This document shows positions 34,250 through 43,134 of a DNA stretch of 64,000 nt, one piece after another; the stretch's first letter is position 1; the number at the start of each line of letters is the position of its first letter. Source of the DNA: Allopontixanthobacter sediminis (GTDB lineage: Bacteria; Pseudomonadota; Alphaproteobacteria; Sphingomonadales; Sphingomonadaceae); assembly GCF_009828115.1 (NCBI RefSeq), contig NZ_WTYL01000002.1:62001-126000 (forward strand). The letters run 5' to 3'. The position numbers and the translations under genes are program-made. The notes under the pieces are model-generated. The model was given only the letters and a program-made list of their open reading frames with translations. It was not told where the DNA came from and did not search any database.

Positions 34250-34725
34250 TATCGGTCCTCCGCCGCGGCGGGCGGCCGATCGGCCTTCGCCTGCGCCAAG
34301 GCAAACACCGCCATCAGCAAGCCCGAGATCGGCAGCGGCAGGTAAGCCAATCCGCGGCTGATGCCGAGCGACGGGATGACATGATCGCGCACCAGCCAGA
34401 CGAGCTGGGATCCGAAAACCAGCAGGACCAGGCCAAAGGCGGCCACGAACATCTGGATTGCAATCCTGACCCGGCGCGCGTTGCGCGGGCTGGACATGGT
34501 TTCCAGCAATTCGATGCGGATATGGAAGCCCTCGTGGACTCCTGCCGCGGCCGCAAGAAAAACATACCAGATCATCAGGACGAGGGAGGCCTGTTCGGTC
34601 CAGGATGGGCTGCTGCCGAGGACGAATCGGCCGAACACCTGCCATCCGATGATCGCGGTCATGGCGATCAGGCCCGCTGCGGACACCCGGATCAGCCAGT
34701 TCGAGGTTTGCCCGGTCATGGTCAT
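34249..34725 (-). CDS. dctQ: TRAP transporter small permease
   Basis: A 158-residue protein with four membrane helices, containing the conserved W-x-x-F-x-R-F (WQVFGRFVLG) and SWTEQASLVLMIWYVFLAAA segments of DctQ. Its ATG overlaps the dctP stop by four bases and its stop overlaps the dctM start. It bridges the binding protein and the large permease in the inner membrane. Length and topology are normal. Confidence 0.92.
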   Translation of the reverse strand: MTMTGQTSNWLIRVSAAGLIAMTAIIGWQVFGRFVLGSSPSWTEQASLVLMIWYVFLAAAAGVHEGFHIRIELLETMSSPRNARRVRIAIQMFVAAFGLVLLVFGSQLVWLVRDHVIPSLGISRGLAYLPLPISGLLMAVFALAQAKADRPPAAAEDR

Positions 34726-35735
34726 GATTCTCTCTGCGCCAGAATGCGCTCCACCAGATCGTGCTGCTGCGGAGTAGTCAGGAATTCATCCCACATCCCG
34801 GTCATCAATTCGGTGAAAGGAGCGGGATCGACAGTGTTCACTTCGACCCCGGCGGCCAGGATCACCTCGCGGCTTGAAGCCTCGCGGGCGTCCCAGAGGT
34901 TCCGCATGTAGGGCACCGAGTCCTTTGCCGAGCGGCGCATCACCTGCTTGTCCTCGGGCGACAGTTTGTCCCAACTGATCTTCGACATCACCAGCACTTC
35001 CGGAGTGAACAGGTGTTCGGTCAGGCTGTAGAACGGTGCCGCTTCGTAATGCCGTCCGCTTTCGAGCGAAGGCCAGTTGTTCTCCGCCCCGTCGATCACA
35101 CCCTGCGCCAGCGACTGGTAAACCTCGTCCAGCGGCATCGGAACCGGGTCGGCGCCGAGTGCGCGGACCATGCCGATATAAAGGTCCGACCCCGGGACTC
35201 GCAGCTTCAGGCCCTTCATGTCCTCAGGTGACTGGATCGGCCCGCGTGAATTATAGAACGAGCGTGCGCCGGAATCGTAGTAGCATAGCCCGATCAAGCC
35301 GTGACGGGTCAGCGAGGCCAGAATTTCCTCCCCCACGTCGCCGTCCAGCGTGCGCCGCATATGGTCCACCGATCCGAACACGAATGGCAGGCAGATAGGG
35401 ATTGTTAGCGGCTCGATTGAGTTGAGCGGCGCGGCGTTGACCCGGTTTAGATCGAGGCCGCCAAAGGTCGTGATTTCCAGCGTGTCGCGCTCGTTGCCAA
35501 GCTGGCCGCCCGCATAAACCTTGGCACCGAGCCGTCCTCCGGTTCGTTCCGCGAGCAATTGTCCGAGATAATCGACTGCCTGTACGGTGGGATAATCAGT
35601 CGGATGGGTGTCGGCCGCGGTGAACACGTTCGACAATCGCATACCGCAGGACGCCAGCAAGGCAGCGCCCCCCGCCAACACGGTGCGGCGCGATGCGGAC
35701 AGCAATCTCGGTGTGGGATTGACCCCTCTTTGCAT
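34722..35735 (-). CDS. dctP: TRAP transporter solute-binding protein, Tat/lipoprotein-type signal
   Basis: A 337-residue DctP family protein. The ATG at 35735 has GGGAGA seven bases upstream; the TTG at 35753 is rejected. The signal contains SRRTVLAGGAALLASCG, which combines a twin-arginine-like motif with a lipobox cysteine, so it may be lipid-anchored. The typical binding-protein core follows (GGLDLNRVNAAPLNSIEPL, KGLKLRVPGSDLYIGMVRALGADPVPMPLDEVYQSLAQGVIDGAENN), including the arginine in LRVPGS that usually clamps the carboxylate of the ligand. It captures a sugar acid in the periplasm. Confidence 0.93.
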   Translation of the reverse strand: MQRGVNPTPRLLSASRRTVLAGGAALLASCGMRLSNVFTAADTHPTDYPTVQAVDYLGQLLAERTGGRLGAKVYAGGQLGNERDTLEITTFGGLDLNRVNAAPLNSIEPLTIPICLPFVFGSVDHMRRTLDGDVGEEILASLTRHGLIGLCYYDSGARSFYNSRGPIQSPEDMKGLKLRVPGSDLYIGMVRALGADPVPMPLDEVYQSLAQGVIDGAENNWPSLESGRHYEAAPFYSLTEHLFTPEVLVMSKISWDKLSPEDKQVMRRSAKDSVPYMRNLWDAREASSREVILAAGVEVNTVDPAPFTELMTGMWDEFLTTPQQHDLVERILAQRES

Positions 35736-35801
35736 CCGTTCGTCTCCCTGCAACCGGCGCGGACTTTTCCGCTGCCAGATTATTCAATCATCAAGTGGAT
35801 T

Positions 35802-36569
35802 TCACCGCGCGAGCCAACCCCCGTCGACTGCGAGGATGTGGCCCTGAACGTAATCGGCGGCGTTGCTGGACAGGAACACGGCTGCTCCGCCAATGTCCTG
35901 GGGATCGCCCCAGCGCCCTTCCGGAATACGCTCGAGAATCTGGCGGTTGCGGTCTTCGTCGTCCTGCAATGCGGCCGTGTTGTTGGTGGCGATGTAACCC
36001 GGCGCGATGGCATTCACGTTGATGCCGCGTGGGGCCCATTCGTTGGCCAGCAGCTTGGTCAGGCCTGCCACACCGCTTTTCGATGCGGTATAACTTGGCA
36101 CCCTGATCCCGCCCTGGAAACTGAGCATTGATGCGATATTGATGATCTTACCGCGCCGTCCAGACTGGTTTGACCAGCCGACCATGTGCCGGGCCGCCGC
36201 CTGGCACAGGAAGAACAGCACCTTGAGATTGGTGTCCATCACCGCGTCCCAGTCGGCCTCGGTGAAGTCGAGCGAGTCCTCTCGCCGAATAATACCCGCG
36301 TTGTTGACCAGGATATCCAGCGATCCGAGGCTATCCACCACGTGCGAAACGATCCCTTCGACGGGTGCAATTGACGAGAGATCGGCATCGATGAGCTCGC
36401 ACTTACGGCCCAGTGCGCGTACTTTCGTGGCGGTATCCTCCGCCCGGCTACGGCCGACCGCGGCGATATCGGCGCCAGCCTCCGCCAGCGCCACCGCGAT
36501 GCCCTGTCCGATACCGGTGTTGGCGCCGGTGACGACGGCAACCTTGCCTGAAAGATCGAAGCTGCTCAT
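35802..36569 (-). CDS. kduD: 2-deoxy-D-gluconate 3-dehydrogenase (KduD, SDR family)
   Basis: A 255-residue short-chain dehydrogenase. NAD(P) site [12 protein letters not shown], catalytic Ser in [11 protein letters not shown], and YxxxK as YTASKSG. Length and the ending [12 protein letters not shown] match KduD, which reduces 2,5-diketo-3-deoxygluconate to 2-keto-3-deoxygluconate. The start at 36569 overlaps the kduI stop (ATGA), so it acts directly after KduI. KdgK and KdgA, needed to finish the route, are not in the window. Confidence 0.92.
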   Translation of the reverse strand: MSSFDLSGKVAVVTGANTGIGQGIAVALAEAGADIAAVGRSRAEDTATKVRALGRKCELIDADLSSIAPVEGIVSHVVDSLGSLDILVNNAGIIRREDSLDFTEADWDAVMDTNLKVLFFLCQAAARHMVGWSNQSGRRGKIINIASMLSFQGGIRVPSYTASKSGVAGLTKLLANEWAPRGINVNAIAPGYIATNNTAALQDDEDRNRQILERIPEGRWGDPQDIGGAAVFLSSNAADYVQGHILAVDGGWLAR

Positions 36570-37402
36570 TTCAGTTGGCAGATATCGAGGACATTCATGT
36601 CCGTATAATCGAGGTTCTCGCCGCCCATCGCCCAGATGAACGCGTAATTCTTGGTGCCGGAACCCATGTGGATCGACCACGGCGGGCTAATGACGGCTTC
36701 CTCGTTGGCCATGACCAGATGTCGCATCTGATCGGGTTCTCCCATGTAATGCATGACCCGGTCGTCTTCGGTCGGGAGATCGAAATACAGGTAAATTTCG
36801 CTGCGGCGGTCATGGAGATGCGGGGGCATGGTGTTCCACACGCTGCCTTCCTCCAACACCGTCAGACCGAGCAACAATTGCGCGCTGTCGCAAACGCCGG
36901 GGATGACCAACTGGTATATCGTCCGCTGGTTTGAGTTGGCGAGGTCGCCGCGCTCCAAGGGGTTGGCCTGCGCAATAGTGATAAGCTTGATCGGGAACGC
37001 TTTATGCGCCGGCAGCGACGCTAGATAGAACCGCGCTCCTTCGCCTTCGAACACCACGTCGGCCGATCCCATTGGGATATAGAGACAATCCTTGTTGCTG
37101 AGTTCGAAGCGCTGGCCGTCCACGGTAATCGCGCCCGGCGTGCCGATATTGACCGCCGCCATCTCGCGCCGTTCGAGGAACGGGTGGCCGGCCGCGCTGG
37201 CCGGTTCGGTCTGGTCGGGCAGTTTGATCGCCCCGCCGTTCGGCACAACGCCGCCAATCACGAACCGCTCGTTATGGGAATAATTGAGGTTGATCTGACC
37301 ATCCGCGAACATGCCCTGGACTTGGTAACGGGCGCGCAAATCATCGTTGGTGACGCTGTTCATCATGTCGGGGTGGGTGGCGTGGAAAGTTTTGGAGAAC
37401 AT
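36566..37402 (-). CDS. kduI: 5-dehydro-4-deoxy-D-glucuronate isomerase
   Basis: A 278-residue protein, the same length as E. coli KduI. The zinc site HLHDRRSE (His, His, Glu at the expected +2 and +7 spacing) and a later His in [11 protein letters not shown] are intact. It isomerises the 5-keto-4-deoxyuronate released from unsaturated galacturonides. The start is the ATG at 37402; the longer frame to 37798 runs into the promoter region. It is first in the operon kduI-kduD-dctPQM-beta-helix-lacI, and one LacI-type box (37442-37456) lies 40 bases upstream. Confidence 0.95.
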   Translation of the reverse strand: MFSKTFHATHPDMMNSVTNDDLRARYQVQGMFADGQINLNYSHNERFVIGGVVPNGGAIKLPDQTEPASAAGHPFLERREMAAVNIGTPGAITVDGQRFELSNKDCLYIPMGSADVVFEGEGARFYLASLPAHKAFPIKLITIAQANPLERGDLANSNQRTIYQLVIPGVCDSAQLLLGLTVLEEGSVWNTMPPHLHDRRSEIYLYFDLPTEDDRVMHYMGEPDQMRHLVMANEEAVISPPWSIHMGSGTKNYAFIWAMGGENLDYTDMNVLDICQLK

Positions 37403-37441
37403 AATGGGGCTGCTTTTCCTGCTGGCGTTTCGATTGGCTTT

Positions 37442-37456
37442 GGAAACCGGTGTCAA
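37442..37456 (-). promoter_or_regulatory. LacI-type operator box proximal to kduI
   Basis: GGAAACCGGTGTCAA. It is the exact reverse complement of the box at 37611-37625. The core ACCGGT is palindromic with partly matching arms (GAA..., ...GTC), as in many LacI/GalR operators. It lies 40 bases upstream of the kduI ATG. Confidence 0.65.
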
Positions 37457-37610
37457 TTCCTGCTTGTAGTCTGCTAACGCGGTACTGTTCAACCCCGTAT
37501 CGCCCATTTTTGACATCTCGTGATCTTGACGCTCGCCATGTCGCCGACCGACCGGGGTCGCCGCCCGGCGAATCAGGAATATTGATCCCGGTGCAATCAC
37601 ACAATTGCTT

Positions 37611-37625
37611 TTGACACCGGTTTCC
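37611..37625 (+). promoter_or_regulatory. LacI-type operator box proximal to the divergent hydratase gene
   Basis: TTGACACCGGTTTCC, the exact reverse complement of the box at 37442-37456. It lies 51 bases upstream of the hydratase-family ATG. The two boxes are 154 bases apart in opposite orientation, so one regulator could repress both divergent promoters, possibly by looping. Confidence 0.65.
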
Positions 37626-37675
37626 ATTAGCCCTGCCGCGAACTGCGCAATTACGGATAAAGGGCATTCTGAGTG

Positions 37676-38470
37676 ATGGATCAAGGGGCGATAACGCAGG
37701 CTGCGGAAGGTTTTGTCCGGGCAAGAAGAGACAACCTTCCACTGCCCGAATATCCTGGCGAGCGCCCCTGCACATTGGCGGATGCCTATGCAGTTCAAGA
37801 CGCATCGCTGGCGCTATGGGACAAGCCGATTGGCGGCTGGAAGGTTGGCCGGGTAATGCCGCCCCAGAATGCCGCTCTCGGGGCGAACCGCCTTGCTGGT
37901 CCGATCTTCGCCGAAGGAATTGTCGCGCACGAAGATGTCCCGGCACTTATGTCGGTCTTCACCCAGGGTTTCGCAGCCGTCGAAGCCGAGTTCGTGTTGC
38001 GCCTGAAATTGCCGGAAAACGGCGGTCCACTGCCGACGAATGACGATGACACTCTGGAATGGATTTCGGATATCCGGATCGGGGTCGAAATTGCATCCTC
38101 ACCCTACAGCCGGATCAACGTCGAAGGTCCGCTCGTGACCATCTCGGATCACGGGAACAATTTCGGGCTGATTGTTGGACCGCAGGTTCCCCGCGAGCAA
38201 TGGAACAGCTTATGCGACATCGAGGTCACCGTCGCGGTTGACGGTCACAAAGCAGGCTTCGCAACTACTGCCGGGATGCTTGACGGACCGCTCGGCGCGG
38301 TGCGGTTCCTGCTTGAAAACATGGCGGATCGCGCGATCATACCGCAAACCGGCTGGTGGATTTCAACGGGCGCGATTACCGGTGTCCACCAGGTTTCGGC
38401 CGGACAATCCGCACGGGCCAGCTTTGCAAGCATCGGTAGCGTGGATTGTATTATTTCCGCTGTAACGTAA
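37676..38470 (+). CDS. 2-keto-4-pentenoate hydratase / fumarylacetoacetase-family protein
   Basis: A 264-residue protein (a GTG one codon earlier is also possible; AAGGG lies upstream). It shows the MhpD/FAH fold: [30 protein letters not shown] with the metal-binding Glu-x-Glu, and the closing [17 protein letters not shown] with [15 protein letters not shown]. Relatives hydrate 2-keto-4-enoates or cleave or decarboxylate keto acids. In this locus it might act on a 2-keto-3-deoxy sugar acid, but that is only suggested by position. It is divergent from kduI, shares the operator region, and is followed after 10 bases by a LacI gene. Confidence 0.78.
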   Translation: MDQGAITQAAEGFVRARRDNLPLPEYPGERPCTLADAYAVQDASLALWDKPIGGWKVGRVMPPQNAALGANRLAGPIFAEGIVAHEDVPALMSVFTQGFAAVEAEFVLRLKLPENGGPLPTNDDDTLEWISDIRIGVEIASSPYSRINVEGPLVTISDHGNNFGLIVGPQVPREQWNSLCDIEVTVAVDGHKAGFATTAGMLDGPLGAVRFLLENMADRAIIPQTGWWISTGAITGVHQVSAGQSARASFASIGSVDCIISAVT

Positions 38471-38480
38471 TACATCCGGC

Positions 38481-39503
38481 GTGACCACGAACACCCCAAC
38501 CATCAATGATGTCGCGCGGCTTGCCAATGTCTCCAAGAAGACGGTCAGCCGGGTTATCAACAAATCGCCGCTGCTTAGCGAAAAAACCCGCACGGTAGTG
38601 GAACAGGTCATCGCCGACCTTGGATATGTCCCCAACCCGCAAGCCCGGGCCTTGGCACTGCGGCACAATTTCGTCATCGCGGTGATCCACGACAATCCGA
38701 ATGCCCAATTCCTGGTCAAGGTGCAGCAAGGCATCCTGGAGGGTATCGACGGGACCGAATTCGGCATGATGGTCCAACCGGTCGACCGAAATTCCCCGAC
38801 CGTGGTGGATTCGATCCGCCGCTTCCTTGAACTTCACCGGCCCTACGGGGTGGTGTTGCTACCACCCATCTCCGCCAATGAAGAGCTTATCGAACTGTGC
38901 CGCCGGTTTGGCTGCCGATACGTCCGCATGGCCTCGGTCGAGCTGGATGAGCCCCAGCACATGGTCACTTCCAACGACCGGGAGGCGGTGTGCGACGCCG
39001 TAGGCTACCTGGTTGAAATGGGGCACCGACGTATCGGCCTGATCGAAGGGCCGCCGGGGTTCCTTTCAGCCGCCGAGCGCCGCTTGGGTTACGAACAAGC
39101 AATGAAGGCTGCAGATATTGCCGTTGACCCCGAACTTATTCGGCCGGGTGCCTACACGTTCGAATCGGGCGTAACCGCTGCCCTGTCTCTGCTGAACGGT
39201 GACAAACGGCCGACCGCAATCTTCGCATCGAACGACGAGATGGCCGTGGGAGTGATGATCGCCGCCCGCCAGGTTGGCGTGGAAGTGCCGGACGGCCTGT
39301 CGATCGTCGGGTTTGACGATACACCCATGTCCAACCACGTCTGGCCCGCATTGACCACGGTACGCTGGCCGATCGTCGGGATGGCCCGCGCGGCGGCGCG
39401 CAAGCTTATTGCCCGGCCCGGCGACGCTCCGGTGGAGGAAACGCTGCTTCCCTCCAGCTTGATGAAACGCGGTTCGGTGGCCCGTCTGAGCCCCTCAGAT
39501 TGA
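38481..39503 (+). CDS. LacI-family transcriptional regulator
   Basis: A 340-residue LacI/GalR protein starting at GTG 38481, ten bases after the hydratase stop. The HTH is at residues 6-30 (TINDVARLANVSKKTVSRVINKS), then the hinge (VEQVIADLGYVPNPQARALA) and an effector domain with the usual IVGFDDTPMSNHVWPALTTV near the C terminus. It is the second LacI in the uronate locus and, by adjacency to the two-box operator region, the better candidate for the regulator of kduI and the hydratase. Confidence 0.93.
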   Translation: MTTNTPTINDVARLANVSKKTVSRVINKSPLLSEKTRTVVEQVIADLGYVPNPQARALALRHNFVIAVIHDNPNAQFLVKVQQGILEGIDGTEFGMMVQPVDRNSPTVVDSIRRFLELHRPYGVVLLPPISANEELIELCRRFGCRYVRMASVELDEPQHMVTSNDREAVCDAVGYLVEMGHRRIGLIEGPPGFLSAAERRLGYEQAMKAADIAVDPELIRPGAYTFESGVTAALSLLNGDKRPTAIFASNDEMAVGVMIAARQVGVEVPDGLSIVGFDDTPMSNHVWPALTTVRWPIVGMARAAARKLIARPGDAPVEETLLPSSLMKRGSVARLSPSD

Positions 39504-39692
39504 GGCCTAAATACCTCCAATTCCGGCGCCAATTCGCAGGTGCACAAAATGAGGGGGAGCCAAACGCATAAAAAGCGTGTAGAGGCCCCGCATTGACCGG
39601 TCGGTACTTGCATTAATAGGCTTGCGAGAAAAGGTGGTCAGCAGCAGGTCTGCCCCACCCCGATCCGTTTTCCTTCGAATATTGCGAGTACC

Positions 39693-41546
39693 ATGACTTT
39701 TAACGATTTACCGCCATTCCTTGGCGAAGCACTGGCCGAACGCGGCTATGAGAAACCCACTGCAGTCCAGGCTGCCGTTATCGAAGAAGGCGCGGCTGGC
39801 CGCGACCTGATCGTGTCGGCACAGACCGGTTCCGGCAAGACGGTCGCCTTCGGCCTCGCCATGGCAGAACAATTGCTTGGCGAGAGCGGCAGCGTGCCCC
39901 ACGGCATTGCCCCGCTGGCCCTCGTGATCGCACCGACGCGTGAACTGGCCTTGCAGGTCAGCCGTGAACTGATGTGGCTCTACGGCAAGGCGGGCGCGCG
40001 GATTGCGACCTGTGTTGGCGGAATGGACGCGTCCAAGGAACGGCGCTCCCTGCGCGGCGGCGCACAGATCGTGGTCGGCACGCCCGGCCGCCTGCGCGAT
40101 CACCTCGAACGCGGCGCGCTCGACCTGTCGTCGCTTAAGGCTGTGGTGCTGGATGAAGCGGATGAAATGCTCGACATGGGCTTCCGCGAAGATCTCGAGG
40201 AAATCCTCGACGCCACGCCGGATGGCCGCCGCACATTGCTGTTCAGCGCGACCATGCCGAAATCCATCGTCTCGCTGGCCAAGCGCTATCAGCGCGACGC
40301 GTTGCGCATTTCCACGGTCGGTGATGACCGCGGACACGGTGACATTTCCTATCAGGCGGTCACCGTCTCCCCGTCTGAAATCGAGAACGCGGTCGTCAAC
40401 CTGCTACGGTTCCACGAAGCGGAAACTGCCATGCTGTTCTGCGCTACCCGTGAAAACGTCCGGCGGTTGCATTCAACGTTGCAGGAACGCGGCTTCACCG
40501 TCGTGGCGTTGTCGGGTGAACACTCGCAGCAGGAACGCAACCAGGCGATGCAGGCCATGCGGGACCGGCGCGCACGCGTGTGCGTCGCGACCGACGTTGC
40601 CGCGCGCGGGATCGATCTTCCCACGCTCAGCCTGGTCATCCACGTGGAAATCCCGCGTGACGCAGAAGCGTTGCAGCACCGTTCGGGACGGACCGGCCGC
40701 GCCGGCAAGAAGGGCACGGCGGTTATCCTGGTGCCGTATCCGAAGCGGAAGCGTGTTGAATCCATGCTTCGCGGTGCAAAGATCAACGCAGAATGGATAG
40801 GCGCCCCGACACCGCAGGAAATCCAAAAGCAGGACCGCGAACGGCTGCTGACAGCGCTGCTCGCGCCTGTCGAAGTGGACGAGGAAGACCGCGCTCTCGC
40901 CCAGAAGCTGATGGCCGAACGCACGCCGGAAGATATTGCCGCTGCGTTGGTCCACGCGCACCGCGCATCCATGCCGCAGCCCGAAGAGCTGATCGAAAAC
41001 ACGCCCGAGGCACGCAAGGCCGCGCAGCAGGAACGCCATCGTCCCGGCTTCGAGGACACGGTATGGTTCCGGATGGATATCGGACGGCGGCAGAATGCCG
41101 ATCCGCGCTGGCTACTTCCGCTACTGTGCCGCCGCGGACACATTACCCGTAACGAAGTCGGCGCAATCCGCATCGGACCTTCGGAGACTTTTTTCCAGGT
41201 ACCGCGCACTATCGCCGACAAGTTCGACGATGCGATCCAGCGCACCGCGCAATCGGAAGAAGACGGCGAGCCGGTTCTGATCGTCCGCGATGAAGGCGGT
41301 CCCCGCGAACAGGCCCGCAATAACAGCAAGCCCCACCGGAAGGGCCCACCGCGGCCCGGGGCACCGCGTCATGATGGACCGCGTCATGATGGGCCCCGTC
41401 ACGACGGACCGCGTCCTGACGGTCCCCGGACCTACGCCAAGCCCGGCGGCAAACCCCCGTTCAAGGGTGGCCCCAAGAAGGGTGGCCCGTTCAAGGGTGG
41501 CCCCAACAAAAGCAGCGGCTTCAAGGATCCCAAGCCGCAAGCCTGA
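39693..41546 (+). CDS. DEAD-box RNA helicase with DbpA/CsdA-like RNA-binding domain and repetitive basic tail
   Basis: A 617-residue helicase with all core motifs: AQTGSGKT, PTRELALQ, GTPGRLRDH, LDEADEMLDMGF, SATMP, ATDVAARGIDLP and HRSGRTGRAGKKG. Residues about 460-530 form an RNA-binding domain (PRWLLPLLCRRGHITRNEVGAIRIG) of the DbpA/CsdA type. The tail after about 545 is low-complexity: five GPRxDG-type repeats followed by lysine/glycine FKGGP repeats. Such tails help non-specific RNA binding and cold-shock or ribosome assembly roles. I cannot choose between CsdA, RhlE and DbpA names. It stands alone, convergent with proB. Confidence 0.93.
   Translation: MTFNDLPPFLGEALAERGYEKPTAVQAAVIEEGAAGRDLIVSAQTGSGKTVAFGLAMAEQLLGESGSVPHGIAPLALVIAPTRELALQVSRELMWLYGKAGARIATCVGGMDASKERRSLRGGAQIVVGTPGRLRDHLERGALDLSSLKAVVLDEADEMLDMGFREDLEEILDATPDGRRTLLFSATMPKSIVSLAKRYQRDALRISTVGDDRGHGDISYQAVTVSPSEIENAVVNLLRFHEAETAMLFCATRENVRRLHSTLQERGFTVVALSGEHSQQERNQAMQAMRDRRARVCVATDVAARGIDLPTLSLVIHVEIPRDAEALQHRSGRTGRAGKKGTAVILVPYPKRKRVESMLRGAKINAEWIGAPTPQEIQKQDRERLLTALLAPVEVDEEDRALAQKLMAERTPEDIAAALVHAHRASMPQPEELIENTPEARKAAQQERHRPGFEDTVWFRMDIGRRQNADPRWLLPLLCRRGHITRNEVGAIRIGPSETFFQVPRTIADKFDDAIQRTAQSEEDGEPVLIVRDEGGPREQARNNSKPHRKGPPRPGAPRHDGPRHDGPRHDGPRPDGPRTYAKPGGKPPFKGGPKKGGPFKGGPNKSSGFKDPKPQA
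41365..41510 (+). repeat. In-frame tandem repeats encoding the helicase tail
   Basis: From about 41365 to 41430 there are roughly four 15-base units of the form CCGCGTCATGATGGA/G, encoding PRHDG. From about 41461 to 41510 there are copies of TTCAAGGGTGGCCCC/AAGAAGGGTGGCCCG, encoding FKGGP/KKGGP. Unit number is likely variable between strains by slippage. Confidence 0.8.
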
Positions 41547-41607
41547 CATCAGCGAACCTGCCGGGCTGGAGTAGCGCTCCGGTCCGGCATACTTCGTTCA
41601 GTGGCGA

Positions 41608-42753
41608 TCAGTCCCCGCTTGGCTTCGGCGCCTGCCACGGTAGATGGCGTTCATCGAGGCTGATCAGATTGTTGAGTTCGATCAATACCGCGTGCGAATG
41701 ATAACCGAGCAACTGCCGCACCGGCACCTCAAGGTTACGCACCAGGATCGCGGTTTCCTCGGACGTAAAATCGCTCAGCCCCCGGGCCCGCTCGTGACCG
41801 TCTTCGTCATATACATGCAGCACGTCGCCCTTGGCGAATTTGCCTTCGATCGAGATCACGTCGCCGCGGCCGATCCCGCGCGCGCCGTCCGCTACAGCCT
41901 TGGCTGCGCCTGCGTTGATCACGATGCTCCCAGCCATGTGCAACCGTTCGCTGAGCCACAGCGGCCAGCCCGAAAGCGGCGATTCGTGTGCGATGCAAGT
42001 GGTGCATGGCCGCTGTCCCTTGAGCACCGAGGAAATCGGGTCATCCGCCTCGCCATTGGCGATCAGCGTGGTGCAACCGGAATTCTGCGCCATGTTGGCG
42101 GCCTGCAACTTGGTCAGCATACCGCCGGTTCCGAGCGTGCTTACGCTTTCGGTCACCGCCAGGTATTCGCTGACATCGCGCACTGTTTCGACCAGCTTTG
42201 CGCCCGGTTCCGAGGGATTGCGGTCGTAAAGTCCGTCAACGCTGGTGAGAATTACCAACCGGTCCGCCTGGACCATCTGGGCGACCTTGGCCGCTAGCCG
42301 GTCGTTGTCTCCGACCCGGATTTCTTCCGTCGTGATGGTGTCGTTCTCGTTGATGATCGGCAGGACATTCGCCCGCAGCAACCGGTGGAGGGTGTTCTTG
42401 GTGTTGAGGAAGCGCGAATGATCCTCGAAATCACCCAGTGTCACCAGGATCTGGGCGACATTGAGATCATATTCATGGCCGATCTGCTTGTAGGCGCCAA
42501 GCAGCAGCGGCATTCCGCAAGCGGCAGCGGCCTGTTTGTCACGTAAACCGGCAGTTTCAGGGGTAACGCCGATCATTTTCATGCCCAGCGCTACGGCACC
42601 CGAAGAACAAAGCACGACCTCGATGCCCTCGTCCCTGAGCAAGGCAATATCTTCCATTATCCGCTGCAGGAAAGCCCATCGCGGTGTCAGGCGGGATTGA
42701 TCAGCCAGAAGACTTGAGCCAATCTTTATTATAACTCGTTTTACGTCGTTCAC
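41608..42753 (-). CDS. proB: Glutamate 5-kinase with PUA domain
   Basis: A 381-residue kinase for the first step of proline synthesis. The amino-acid-kinase domain lies at about 1-260 (IIKIGSSLLADQ, PIINENDTI, VGDNDRLAAKVAQ, LVILTSVDGLYDRNP) and the PUA domain at about 275-365 (INAGAAKAVADGARGIG). Unlike the usual proBA arrangement, no proA is adjacent. Instead it is divergent from the proline symporter putP across a 381-base gap. That pairing suggests a proline pool for osmotic stress, as with ProJ in Bacillus, but this is inference. Whether it is feedback-sensitive cannot be told. Confidence 0.95.
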   Translation of the reverse strand: MNDVKRVIIKIGSSLLADQSRLTPRWAFLQRIMEDIALLRDEGIEVVLCSSGAVALGMKMIGVTPETAGLRDKQAAAACGMPLLLGAYKQIGHEYDLNVAQILVTLGDFEDHSRFLNTKNTLHRLLRANVLPIINENDTITTEEIRVGDNDRLAAKVAQMVQADRLVILTSVDGLYDRNPSEPGAKLVETVRDVSEYLAVTESVSTLGTGGMLTKLQAANMAQNSGCTTLIANGEADDPISSVLKGQRPCTTCIAHESPLSGWPLWLSERLHMAGSIVINAGAAKAVADGARGIGRGDVISIEGKFAKGDVLHVYDEDGHERARGLSDFTSEETAILVRNLEVPVRQLLGYHSHAVLIELNNLISLDERHLPWQAPKPSGD

Positions 42754-43134
42754 TACAGAACCTACTTTTTAATAATAAATACTAGGAATATTGCCGTCTG
42801 TGGCGTGTTTTTATAAATTCACTGCGTCACGAACCAGCAACTCGAATTCTCTCCGCGCTTATAGCCTTTAGGGCCTTATTGACAAGTGAGGGCGCGACAA
42901 CAATGGCGCAAGGCCAGATCATCGCGATTTGCAACTTAATTAAATATTTGTCTCAATTGATGATTTTAAGGGCCGTGCGCTATTCGTCTTGATTGCTTCG
43001 CTGCATTCTCCTGTAGGCTTGGCATGGCACCCGACTCGCGCTAAAGGCTCGTAATTCGATCCACGCGGGGGCCGGGCAACACAGTCCGCCGCCGCTGCAC
43101 ACACGCATCCGTCATTTACCCCACGGGCCTTCGC
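42754..43134. promoter_or_regulatory. AT-rich divergent promoter region between proB and putP
   Basis: 381 bases with no convincing gene. The proB-proximal 230 bases are clearly richer in A+T than the rest of the window (ACTTTTTAATAATAAATACT near 42770, AACTTAATTAAATATTTGTC near 42935). A candidate -35 TTGACA lies at 42878. A tiny ORF near 43023 (ATGGCACCCGACTCGCGCTAA) has no ribosome site. I see no named riboswitch. It likely carries both divergent promoters and regulator sites. Confidence 0.5.

Noticed and set aside
34250-34645. Extension of the TRAP large permease to 34645
   Set aside because: It overlaps dctQ in another frame, and the DctM family N terminus begins exactly at 34249.
37403-37798. 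Extension of kduI to 37798
   Set aside because: It would cover the divergent promoter region with both operator boxes, and the family length of 278 residues fits the start at 37402.
41350-41510. Tandem repeats as a possible CRISPR array
   Set aside because: Units are 15 bases, contiguous without spacers and in frame with the helicase tail.
43023-43043. Seven-codon leader ORF before putP
   Set aside because: It has no ribosome site and no codon bias or attenuator hairpin after it.
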